From contig JAEVLN010000008.1 of assembly GCA_018350325.1 (NCBI GenBank), positions 2,871,794-2,935,793 on the forward strand: a stretch of DNA of 64,000 nt, given 5' to 3'. This DNA is from Globodera rostochiensis. Lineage: Eukaryota; Nematoda; Chromadorea; Rhabditida; Heteroderidae. Made by a program: the position numbers and the translations under genes. Under the pieces are notes generated by a model. The model did no database searches. It was not told the DNA's origin and saw only the letters and a program-made list of their open reading frames with translations. Below, one piece after another: positions 46,955-57,192 of this stretch (position 1 is its first letter; each line of letters opens with the position of its first letter).

Positions 46955-47916
46955 ATTAACTTCTTTCAGTGATTTTGCCGAAACAATGCAATCGATCGTT
47001 GGCCTTCCGTTTCAGGTTATTTAAAATTGAAACAATCCCTAAATAGTGAACAAAAATGTGTAGACGAAACTGAGTTCGGCTGGGCTGATTTATGCCCATT
47101 ACGGAAAGGCGGTGATTGGCAGCATTTTGGGTTTGCCTGCGGAGGACGCCGACGTGGGCAAACTTTACGAGCAAATTTATAAGAAATTTGTCGAAGCAAT
47201 TGACGCGATTGACAACGGCGTCAACCAGTTCGACGGGTTGCCAAGGTAAAACTATCGAATTTAAATTTTTAACAAATCTGTTAGGCCATGGGTCCCTCAA
47301 AGATGTACCGAATCCTGGGTTTTTGATTTTTTTGTTTTTGTTTAGATTCGGTAATCGAAAATCCCGATCCGGATCTCGAATTCAGACCGAGTTCTTTTTT
47401 CAGATACCAACTGTCGAGCACTTTCGGGTCTCGTGTCGAGCACTGCAACCCGGCATGGAACGAGGAGGCGCCGGACCCGGAGAAGGGCTTTCAGAAGGCC
47501 ATGGCAATTGTAGAGGAGGAATTTGAGCAACGCGTTCGGTCTCTTCACACTGCGTGGTTACCGGCTCGGAACATTGTTTTGGCCGCCGTTGAGAATCGAA
47601 ATGAGGCAAAAAGGGGCCGCCAATACACACCGTGATGGGCCCCGACAAAAAATCCTTTTTTTGGTCCATTTTAACAAATTCGAACCTGAACCATTTTTTG
47701 GGTATTCTTCGAATTCCTTGGGATTGGCAAATTGTCTTTTCATTATAATTGCCATTTTAAGGTCCATCCCAGTGGAAAGGTGTCCCCAACTTTCGAATTC
47801 CTTAAAATGGGCCGGTTTTGTTGAGTTCTAATGAAAATAGCTTCAGATATAATTTTTGAATTTTTATTTAATTTTAGCGCTGGGTGCGCGAACAAAGGGA
47901 AAGCGTTTGGTTGGAA
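46955..47916 (+). pseudogene. MYG1 fragment B (truncated, plus strand)
   Basis: It contains exons [15 protein letters not shown] (about 46970-47014), the [20 protein letters not shown] exon (about 47067-47247) and [20 protein letters not shown] through [20 protein letters not shown] (about 47404-47600), then the first codons of the VHPSGK exon at about 47762. Sequence diverges from the complete gene right after VHPSGK. The catalytic N-terminus and the C-terminal exons are missing. The orientation is opposite to the complete copy. Confidence 0.85.
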
Positions 47917-47926
47917 NNNNNNNNNN
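47917..47926. other. Assembly gap (10 N)
   Basis: Ten unresolved bases. The two sides correspond to 53337 and 54347 in the second repeat unit, which are 1.0 kb apart, so the true gap is probably about 1 kb rather than 10 bp. Confidence 0.95.
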
Positions 47927-48350
47927 CTTTGAGACAACTCAAATGTTTCTGCTTTAATTTCAGTGCTCCAGCAGAGAGACGGTCAAAATGGCGTTGTCCG
48001 AAACGCGAAACATCGTCGTAAGTGTTCAGTGCTGCGCCGCTTATAAATTATTCGGCCCTGGTGTCCTACGAATGACTAGAAATTTGTGGGACCTGAACCT
48101 TAATTTGTATTCTGAACTGCTCTGCCTCCCGTATTTATTTCTCGGAACGGATTTTAAATCCCATCCGGTTTGATGTAAAAATGAGTCTTGGTCCGAATAA
48201 ATGTGATAATTTTCTAGTCCTCCGCCACGCCGCTGAGCTTTGCCGGATGGATGTTGATGTTTCAATTTGAGGGTGTTCAACCGCTCGGGAATAAGAGAGG
48301 AAGATTGTTCGTTCTCAACTTGACACAAAACTTTGTTTACATTTAAAGCT
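47927..48350 (+). pseudogene. 3' fragment of the RS-rich gene (copy 1)
   Basis: Sequence from 47927 matches 54347-54770, including the exon LLQQRDxQNGVVRNAKLR-type segment at 47962-48015 and its GTAAGT donor. The 5' exons present in unit 2 (53852-54317) would fall in the N gap. It may be part of an intact gene hidden by the gap or a remnant. Confidence 0.5.
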
Positions 48351-48600
48351 TAATTATTCGTAATCTGTCAATGTTTTACAATTATTTTATACCACCTTGG
48401 GACACTTATGTATTTTTTTTGTTTCGCAATATTTTAATAAAAAAGTGAGAGAAATTCGGAGCGCTTTATTGGTTTTATCACTGGTAAAAATGAACAAAAA
48501 TACAATCAACAGACAACAACATAAAATAGATGCGGAATTTTATTACGTTTCGAAACTTTTAATTTGTTGTTTATTTTGTGATTTTTGCCAAATTCAAAGC

Positions 48601-50258
48601 ATCTGAGAACTTCGCAACGTTTCATCGGCCAACTTCAGCGCCCCTTCCATTGTTTTTGTGCCTCCGATGAATCCGTTCGCATGTACAAAAATGGCGCCAT
48701 CAATGCGCGACTCCTTTTCCAACTCCCCGTCGCGATATCCCTTCCAGGGAAGCGAAATTCTGAAAAAAAAAGTTTTATTTGGACAAAATTTAAATTTGCA
48801 TAATTTCCCCCTCCCATGCCCCTCCCGACCTGCTGTCAAAAGGGCAAAGCTCCGAGACGGGAATCGTCTGAACTCGCCACGTGTTGTTGGTGCTGTCGTT
48901 GTACAACACCAGACAAACGCCAGCCGACTTCAGGCCCAATTCCTTCTCCAGCTGAAAGAAGTGGTCCTTCCACGGCACTCCGCCACTTTTGTGGAACAAA
49001 AGAATCTTTCCACTGGGATGGACCTTAAAATGGCAATTATAATGAAAAGACAATTTGGAATTCGAAGAATACCCAAAAAATGGTTCAGGTTCGAATTTGT
49101 TAAAATGGACCAAAAAAGGATTTTTTGTCGGGGCCCATCACGGTGTGTATTGGCGGCCCCTTTTTGCCTCATTTCGATTCTCAACGGCGGCCAAAACGAT
49201 ACTCCGAGCCGGTAACCACGCAGTGTGAAGAGACCGAACGCGTTGCTCAAATTCCTCCTCTACAATTGCCATGGCCTTCTGAAAGCCCTTCTCCGGGTCC
49301 GGCGCCTCCTCGTTCCATGCCGGGTTGCAGTGCTCGACACGAGACCCGAAAGTGCTCGACAGTTGGTATCTGAAAGCAGAGACGGGCATGAATTCGAGAT
49401 CCGAATCGGGATTTGCGATCACCGAATCTAAACAAAAACAAAAAAAATCAAAAACCAGGATTCGGTACATCTTTGAGGAACCCATGGCCTAACAGATTTG
49501 TTAAAAATCTAAATTCGATAGTTTTACCTTGGCAACCCGTCGAACTGGTTGACGCCGTTGTCAATCGCGTCAATTGCTTCGACAAATTTCTTATAAATTT
49601 GCTCGTAAAGTTTGCCCACGTCGGCGTCCTCCGCAGGCAAACCCAAAATGCTGCCAATCACCGCTTTTCCGTAATGGGCGTAAATCAGTCCAGCCGAACT
49701 CAGTTTCGTCTACACATTTTTGTTCACTATTTGGGGATTGTTTCAATTTTAAATAACCTGAAACGGAAGGCCAACGATCGATTGCATTGTTTCGGCAAAA
49801 TCACTGAAAGAAATTAATACATGAGTCTAAATGGATTTAGGCCCAAACCAGTTAGCTTATTTAGGCCAGACATGTAATTAACTGAATGCCAAAACCAAAA
49901 TTGCCGGAAACAAGAATTGTGGGCCCGAAAATTGCCGGAATCCGATCCAATTGCCCCTCCGGGGTTCGGATGCAGCACTAAGTGCAAAAAGAGCGCACAT
50001 TTACCGCTGGTGGTGGTCGTATCGCATTCGTTGGTGGTCATAAACGCCGCCGACATCGACGACAACATCGCAACCATTCAGAATTTGTGGGTCCCGGGTT
50101 CTGACGATGCTGTGGTTGGAAAACATTGGCAGTTTCTTGAGCATGTAGCAGGCGAACACTTCGTCGCAATGGAACTTTCCGTTGTGAGTGCCAATGAGCG
50201 ATTGTGTTGCCATCCCAACTTTTTTTGAATAGCTTCGTAAATACCTAAAAATTAACAT
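48601..50258 (-). CDS. MYG1: MYG1 exonuclease (UPF0160, DHH superfamily), complete copy
   Basis: MYG1 is a 3'-5' RNA exonuclease of nucleolus and mitochondria that coordinates RNA processing (family knowledge). The start at 50258 opens [20 protein letters not shown], a possible transit peptide, then [19 protein letters not shown] (HNGxFHCDE), [19 protein letters not shown] and RMRYDHHQR, the DHH signature. Next exons: [15 protein letters not shown] (about 49760-49806), [20 protein letters not shown] (about 49530-49712), [20 protein letters not shown] (about 49180-49372), [20 protein letters not shown] to SELCPFDSR (about 48833-49023) and [20 protein letters not shown] to [20 protein letters not shown] (48601-48762). 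All conserved blocks are present. Its 5' two thirds belong to repeat unit 2; its 3' exons are unique. Three truncated copies surround it. Confidence 0.92.
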
Positions 50259-50829
50259 ATCACTGACAGAGATTTCTTTCCCTCTTCAGATTTACTACTT
50301 TTTTTTTTCTCTGTTTTACATTAAACAGAATGCCAATTCAACGAAATTATAACGCCAAATTCAACGAAAAATATAAAACGAAAAGCCCCAAGGGCCCATT
50401 TGAGAGTACATTTGTCAGCAAGAGATAAGCCACATTTGCCGAAACATTTTCTAATGGATAATAAAGGCGAAGATTTTTGTTTTGACACACCTTCTGCATA
50501 AATGCCAATAAACTCACAATGTCACATCTAATCCCATCATTTGATCGCATACTTTTAGATTTTTCCGACCATATTTCGCTTTTAAATAAACCATTGTATT
50601 GACATGGCTTCTTCAAATGAGGTTCGGTGTGGTTGGGCTTAGATTTGATTTAATGGGCTCTGGGATTAAGCTAATGGGCTGTCTTCTGGCTTCCTTTATT
50701 TACATTCCAGTTAAGGGTCTTCCCGACGACCCTCGGCGACTGCATTTTTTGTGAAATTTTGAACAAATTTGAATAAACAAAAATTGTTTAATCATATTTC
50801 CCATTGGTTATCCTTTTCCAATCACCCCA

Positions 50830-52213
50830 ATGGTCCGAAAACGGCTACCACCAGAGCTTGTTTATGAGATAACGCGCTGCGTTCGGGCTCATGATGGCTG
50901 GTTCGGCGTTTACGCTTCGACGCGGATGCTCCAAAATTTTCTTTCTCTTCGGCTTGAGAAATGGGCGGAAATTGGGCTTATTGTAGGCATTTGGGATGGG
51001 CACCTGCAATAGTTTAGCGTTCCAACTAACTGTTAAAAATTTTTTGCACTTATCCACTTCAGAATATTTTTGACATTCTACGTGCTAAAGAAGAAGCAGC
51101 ATTGCAAAGTGACTCAGGCATTAACCTGACCCACAAAGAAATCCGGGATGTTTTCATGATTGAAAAGGTCAGTCTTCACTGGTGAAAATTAGAGCAATCA
51201 AAAATTCGGTTTCGAATCGGTGTCGCAAAATATTTCTTTGACTCATTAAAATGACTTAAGGACGTCAACGACCTCCGCTCGTTCTTTACTGTATTTAAAG
51301 CAACTACTATCCCTGGAGACGTTATGACAAGATACGTCGCCTTAGATCCGTCTGTAAGCCTGTTCTACGACACTATTCACACCTTTTTGCAAAAATACAG
51401 CACCAGCCGAAATGGTATTTTTTGTACGATAATTCATTTTCTAACACTATTTAAAACGTCCAATGCAAATTTCTTTAAAAAACAAATCTTCAGCCCCGCC
51501 GCCTTTGCCCACAACGCCCATACCTCTTAACGTTCCTCGTCTTTCGTTGCCGGTTTGAAACCGAATCAAGCATCTATAAATCTATGTTTTGAGGCGCGTG
51601 GGCCGAACCCCGACCAAACGCATGGTATCGAGCGTCCCGTATCTCGTTGGCTCCAGGCGAATCGTTTGCCCGCATCGATTCAAATGTATGGCGAGCCGAA
51701 CATTGCTCCAGTTCCGCCGGTGCGTCGTACCCCTCAGAGCGATGTTGGCTCGGCTGTTTCGGTAAATATTTTAAGAAGAACCTAACTTGCTTCTCTTCTC
51801 TTAGCATCACAGCGTGACCAAAAATCGTCCACAGTTAACGACGAAAGTTGGTCGTCCGTCCACGTCAGCCCCAAAGCCTCCGGTAACCATTTGTAGAAGA
51901 ACCTAATTTAATTATTTTCTTTTAGCTTAATCGCCCGTCTGCGTCAACCGCAAAAGTTAGTGATGATTCGGTTGTTGGCCGCTAGTAGAACCTAATTAGA
52001 TTCTTTTCTTTTAGTTTCACACTTCCGTCAACGTTGTTCCCCATGGTCGCCCATCTGCGTCAACCGCACAAATTCGTGATGAACCGTGTGCCGGAATTAC
52101 GGTAAACATTTGTAGAAGAACCTGATTAGATTCTTTTCTTATAGCTTCACACTTCCACCCACGGTCCCCATGCTCGTCCGTCGGCTGGTGAAAAGAAAAG
52201 GTGGCAGCATTAG
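50830..52213 (+). CDS. Unknown protein with F-box-like start and mini-exon array, copy 2
   Basis: A near-identical copy of the gene at 45392-46779. Exon 1 has ELVYEIT in place of ELIYEIT. Exon 2 reads NIFDILRAKEEAALQSDSGI instead of NIFSRLRAKEEAALQSGSGI. A three-base insertion near 51308 and the change VTIPGDVMTRYVALDP against VMTKFVGSDP mark the third exon. The frame and splice signals are maintained, so both copies may be expressed. The changes are partly clustered at 51063-51085 and 51320-51340, where one copy was probably altered by conversion or small indels. Function unknown. Confidence 0.55.
51763..52169 (+). repeat. Tandem exon-intron repeat, copy 2
   Basis: The same array of short exons and GTAGAAGAACCTAATT-type introns as at 46329-46735, differing at a few positions only. 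Confidence 0.8.
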
Positions 52214-52384
52214 CCAACTCTGCTTTCGTGGCCTCCCTCGACAGTTTGATTTGTGTGACGAAACTTTGTTTGTGTGTCAGAAGTTAATGGATAAATAAAG
52301 ACACTCTTGCTTTCGCGGCCTCAGCACAGTTTAATTTGTCTGATTTGCATACATAAATCCATTTTCCCATGGCATTAGAAAATG

Positions 52385-53340
52385 TAATAATTTCTTTCAG
52401 TGATTTTGCCGAAACAATGCAATCGATCGTTGGCCTTCCGTTTCAGGTTATTTAAAATTGAAACAATCCCCAAATAGTGAACAAAAATGTGTAGACGAAA
52501 CTGAGTTCGGCTGGACTGATTTACGCCCATTACGGAAAAGCGGTGATTGGCAGCATTTTGGGTTTGCCTGCGGAGGACGCCGACGTGGGCAAACTTTACG
52601 AGCAAATTTATAAGAAATTTGTCGAAGCAATTGACGCGATTGACAACGGCGTCAACCAGTTCGACGGGTTGCCAAGGTAAAACTATCGAATTTAGATTTT
52701 TAACAAATCTGTTAGGCCATGGGTTCCTCAAAGATGTACCGAATCCTGGTTTTTGATTTTTTTTGTTTTTGTTTAGATTCGGTGATCGCAAATCCCGATT
52801 CGGATCTCGAATTCATGCCCGTCTCTGCTTTCAGATACCAACTGTCGAGCACTTTCGGGTCTCGTGTCGAGCACTGCAACCCGGCATGGAACGAGGAGGC
52901 GCCGGACCCGGAGAAGGGCTTTCAGAAGGCCATGGCAATTGTAGAGGAGGAATTTGAGCAACGCGTTCGGTCTCTTCACACTGCGTGGTTACCGGCTCGG
53001 AGTATCGTTTTGGCCGCCGTTGAGAATCGAAATGAGGCAAAAAGGGGCCGCCAATACACACCGTGATGGGCCCCGACAAAAAATCCTTTTTTGGTCCATT
53101 TTAACAAATTCGAACCTGAACCATTTTTTGGGTATTCTTCGAATTCCTTGGGATTGGCAAATTGTCTTTTCATTATAATTGCCATTTTAAGGTCCATTCA
53201 ATTGGAAAGGTTTCCCCAACTTTCGAATTCCTTAAAATGGGACGGTTTTGTTTAGTTCTAATGAAAATAACTTCAGTGAATTTTTATTTAATTTTAGCGC
53301 TGGGTGCGCGAACAAAGGAAAGGCGTTTGGTTGGAAACGC
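52385..53340 (+). pseudogene. MYG1 fragment D (truncated, plus strand)
   Basis: It contains the same exons as fragment [16 protein letters not shown] (about 52403), [20 protein letters not shown] (about 52500-52678), [20 protein letters not shown] to [11 protein letters not shown] (about 52835-53030). It breaks off at the VHxxGK exon, where VHSIGK replaces VHPSGK (about 53192). In both exons and introns it is closer to the complete copy at 48601-50258 than to fragments A or B. Confidence 0.85.
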
Positions 53341-53851
53341 CATTTGGCACGCAAATCGCTTTCTTCTCGGATTGGCACTTTTTCCGTCAACATTTGCGGG
53401 GAACCAATTTTAAGGTCGCTTTTTGATGCTTAAGCAACAAAACGCCGAGTTTGGCGCCTTTTATTAGTCAGTCACACAGACTTCCCAAACTTCCCCATCT
53501 CACCTCATCCGGCCGTCCACCAAAAAGTGTCTGACGACCAAACTCACGTGAACTGCTTGGACTTTGTGTTCTCAAATTCAACCCGAATTTCTCCTTCTCC
53601 TCTTTTGGGGTTGGCCCAGGGAACAACCTCAAAAACAACTCGAAAAACGACAGCGTTTTCTGTGTATGTGACAGATTACCCCTCGTCGGCCAACAGCGCA
53701 ATCGGCAATTAAGGACAACAGAAACAACACCAATCCATTCTCGTAACAAAATGTTGTTTGTTGATTGTGTGTGATGGGAAGGAACAACACTCACCACCAC
53801 ACCAGAGACACACATTCCTCCGTCCGTCCCATCCTCTCCCGATTCTCACAG

Positions 53852-54437
53852 ATCGCGCACTCCACCACCACCGCTTTCGTCTTATCGGAGCAGTAACGGC
53901 ACCAGCAGCAACGGCGGCAGCCGATCATCACGGCATCGCACTTCTGCCGCCGCCTTGGGCCCCCAAACGCTCTACCCGAGCCGACGCGACCCGTACCCGG
54001 CACCGCGTTCCTACGACAGCAGCAGCCGGGGCCGGGACTATGAGCGAGGGGGAAGCAGCCGTCATCATTCAGCCAGCACTTCGTCCAAGAAACACTACGG
54101 CTTTTCAAGGTGGGGGGGGGGGGGCTAATGGGGCCATTAGGGTCGGGGCAAATTGAGTCATTTAACCACAAAGTCTTTAAAACTTGTACCATCCCTTGTT
54201 TTTGAAGCGTGGAGCGTAATCCGTACATTTCACCGGCACACGAGTCATCCCAAAGCCTTTTGTGCCGCCGCCGCCGCCAGGAAAAAAATGGAACTGTCCG
54301 AGAAGGGACGAATCGTAGTGAGTCGGGGCCATGGATATGGCCATTCCTTTGAGACAACCCAAATGTTTCTGCTCTAATTTCAGTGCTCCAGCAGAGAGAC
54401 GATCAAAATGGCGTTGTCCGAAACGCGAAACTTCGTC
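53852..54437 (+). CDS. Arg/Ser-rich protein, partial
   Basis: Three exons with GT-AG borders: 53852-54109, 54208-54317 and 54384-54437. The first reads SRTPPPPLSSYRSSNGTSSN, GSRSSRHRTSAAA, SYDSSSRGRDYERGGSSRHH and ends KKHYGFS. The second has VERNPYISPAHESSQSLLCR and QEKNGTVREGTNR; the third QQRDDQNGVVRNAKLR, which resembles the end of the second (NGTVREGTNR against NGVVRNAKLR). The composition is that of an SR-type or RNA-associated protein, but no RRM is seen. The 5' and 3' ends are not identified. Part of it is duplicated at 47927-48350. Confidence 0.45.
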
Positions 54438-54770
54438 GTAAGTGTTTAGTGCGCCGCTTATATCTGCCCCAGCATAAAATGACTAGAAATTTGTGGGACC
54501 TGAACCTTAATTTGTATTCTGAACTGCTCTGTCTCACGTATTTATTTCTCTGAACGGATTTGAACTTTTTCTGTAAATCCATCCGGTTTGATGTAAAAAT
54601 GGCTTGGTCCGAATAAATGTGATAATTTACTAGACCTCCGCCACGCCGCTGAGCTTTGCCGGATGGATGTTGATGTTCCGATTTGAGGGTGTTCTACTGC
54701 TCGGGAATGAGAGAGGAAGATTGTTCGTTCTCAACTTGACACGAAATTTTGTTTACCCATTTAAAGCTTA

Positions 54771-55463
54771 CTTTCATTAAACTACTCTCTTCTCGTTATA
54801 TGGGTCTATTGGGGGGGGGGGGGGGGGCATCGATGGTTTAGTTAATGCCAAAATGCTTTGTAATTCCCTGCCGCCGATTTGCGCTCTGTTGCTGTTTGTG
54901 TTCGTCCCCAACGCCCGCCCCAAATATTTGGGGACACCCAAAACAAAGAGACTAAATGGATGAATGGGTCAACAGGCGGCGGCGGCTTATAATAATACAT
55001 CTCCCCCCCCCCGGCGCATATCGCTTACTCCTCCCATACAATTCCGCTTTGATTTGCCGCATAAGAAGCATTAAGGAGGAGGATGGAAGGTGCCTTTTTT
55101 TGTGAGGGAAGGTAAGTGGCGGCTAATCCATCCGACTGTACCGTAGTTGGGTTGAGAGTCAGCTAAACCATCCGCCGATTGTACCGTTTTTTGGGGGCTA
55201 ATCCACCCGATTGTACCGTATTTTTGGTGCGGGTGCTTTGAAAGTTTAAGTTAGTCTTTAACCCAGACGTGGGATTTGGGATTTTTCGAGGGTTTCAACT
55301 AAAACCCCCGAGGGTTCCAATCCTAATTTGACTAGTTTCTTGGTAACTTTTTGGGTTCGGAGTTTGCTTGAAGTTTTTTTGGCCCGCGTTTTTCGTGTTG
55401 GCAATAACATTCAACGCCGATTCAATTGAAATGATTCGATTTGTTCTTTTCTGTCTTGGCCAA
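54771..55463. other. Intergenic, no gene supported
   Basis: It contains a G-tract (54811-54827), a C-tract (55003-55012) and a small repeated phrase GCTAATCCA/CC-CCGATTGTACCGT at about 55120-55220 (three copies). No protein-like frame. Confidence 0.45.
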
Positions 55464-57192
55464 TTATTTACATAGCTTATTGTTTTCATCCTCTAATGCT
55501 TCTACTGTCGCTGCGGATACAGCTCGAACGGGTGGTGGTGGTATTCTGTCGGTCCCGTCACTGCCATCATTTCGTTGATACTCTCCTCGCCCTCCCTGCA
55601 GTCCGTCTCCGCAGGCGCTTGACGTCGCCTTGGGGGAAATACAATTTTTGGAAAACAACAAAAATCAATGTGACTGAAATGTTTGGTTCGCTTGTCACGA
55701 CAATCGAATCACTTACCATTTTGCCCTTCTGTTCTGGAACCAAGTCTTCACCTGAACAAATTTCTCCAAATAATTGCCTTTCCCATTGGCCAAACCTGTC
55801 GTTCGTTCAGCGTCAACATTTTGGCCAACCGTTTTCGTTCAGCGTTGTTCAGATACTTTTTGTTAATAAATGTGCTCTCCAAAATGTCCGTCCTCAAAAG
55901 TGGGAATGTTTCAAGGCTTCTAGTCATTTTGTTTACCCAAATGGGCCAGACAGATAATTTTGATTAATTTGTGGGCCTTATTTATTGTTGCTGAACTCAC
56001 TGTTCGTTGCTGAACCGTATTTGTCCCCCTTTTCGCTTGTGGTGGTGGTTGTGCTGCTGTTGGTGCTGGTGATGATGTTGATGACGGTGCTGCTGCTGGA
56101 GCTGTTGGGCTGACTGCGGCGTGCATGGGCCACAGGCGCTGGGGAAAGTGCCGGCGGACAGCAAAAGTTGGGCGGGGAGTCCAAGCGGGGATTTGAACAA
56201 TGCGGGGACGAAAGGGGAAAGCAGCGGGGGAAGCCGGGCGGCCGACGGGTGCAGAGGCGGCGGCAGCTGCTGCTGATGGGACAGGGGCGGCAGGACAGAG
56301 AACAGCCATGGCACGCAACAGCCTGAGGGGAACGCGACGATTTTGAGAAGAATTTGAATTGACACGCCGTGGGGCTTACAGTATCCCTAACATTTGTTGT
56401 TCTTTTTTCCTCAGTATCCCATTTGGTTTGGGGCCAAATGATTGGCCGCCCGCCAATGATTCAAATACATAAAAGGCGTGTTAAACGCACTCTCCGACAA
56501 TGTGCCGCCAATGCCTTCTCCCTCAGTCTTTGGGTGTTGCAGTTCCTCCTCCATCTTGACCTCCTCCATCTTGACGTCGTCGTTCTGTTCATATTCCTCC
56601 GCTTTAATGTCGGCGGCGTCTTCTTCTTCACATTCTTTCGCCAAAGTTCCGTCGTCTTCCGACTGAGAAGACTCTGAAGTTGAAAGGGCAGTGTTTCCAT
56701 GCTCCAAAATGTGTCCGTCCCTATGAAAAGGGCGCCTTGAAAGTCGAGACAGAAACTTTTGGCAATCGATTACGGCACTTTTTTTGTTTGGTGGCAAGAC
56801 AATCCCTGATGGGGTTGACAACGGCATAGTCCGTCAATCTGTGCCCTTCCCCGCTGACCTTCCGATGTTGGCACTTCCCCGCCACCATTGTCCTCGTTGT
56901 TGGCTTCCTGCTGCTCTTCCCCAACTCGACGAAGTTTGCTCTTCAGCAACGACGGGAAAGCACCGGGAGGTGCCAAAGGCGTCATGGTAGTGGCCGTGCC
57001 GTCGCTGATCAATGCCCGGGCAGCAAAAAGCATCGGCAGGCATTGTTGGATGGCATCGGATATTGTGGCGGTGCCCTCGCGCTTCACCACCCCGCACTTT
57101 TCGGACGGTTTGCTGTGGTGGAGGAGGGAACTGATGGAGAAGGGACAGCGATTGTGACGGGAGGAGGTCGCAGAAGCGGCGGGTGAACTCAT
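55464..57192 (-). CDS. pha-2: HHEX/PHA-2-like homeobox protein
   Basis: The start at 57192 opens MSSPAASATSSRHNRC followed by PFSISSLLHH, an eh1 Groucho-binding motif. An acidic exon (about 56411-56710) has EEEDAADIKAEEYEQNDDVK. A Pro/His/Gln-rich exon (about 56000-56310) ends KRKGGQIRFSNEQ. The homeodomain continues TDILESTFINKKYLNNAERK and RLAKMLTLNERQ (about 55795-55885), then VKTWFQNRRAKW (about 55717-55752) and RRQAPAETDCREGEE, stop at 55464. KRKGGQxRFSNxQT plus KYL-x3-ERKRLAKML and RQVKTWFQNRRAKWRR is the HHEX signature; the C. elegans orthologue is PHA-2, needed for pharyngeal isthmus development. Splice joins within the homeodomain keep frame (CA|G after SNEQ; TG|G at AKW). The N-terminal exon assignment is less certain than the homeodomain. 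Confidence 0.88.

Larger units (their letters stand above)
44493..48350. repeat. Direct repeat unit 1 of a large duplication
   Basis: This block matches 49355-54770 in the same orientation. The offset is about 4863 at its left end (44640 to 49503), 5434-5438 across the middle (45392 to 50830; 46779 to 52213), 5420 just before the N gap and 6420 just after it. The two offset jumps show that unit 1 lacks about 575 bp (corresponding to about 49720-50290) and that roughly 1.0 kb is missing or unassembled at the N gap. Sequence differences of a few percent separate the units. Confidence 0.9.
49355..54770. repeat. Direct repeat unit 2 of a large duplication
   Basis: It matches unit 1 (44493-48350) in order and orientation: 5' part of MYG1 on minus, the F-box-like gene on plus, MYG1 fragment on plus, RS-rich gene on plus. 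Unit 2 is more complete than unit 1. Confidence 0.9.
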
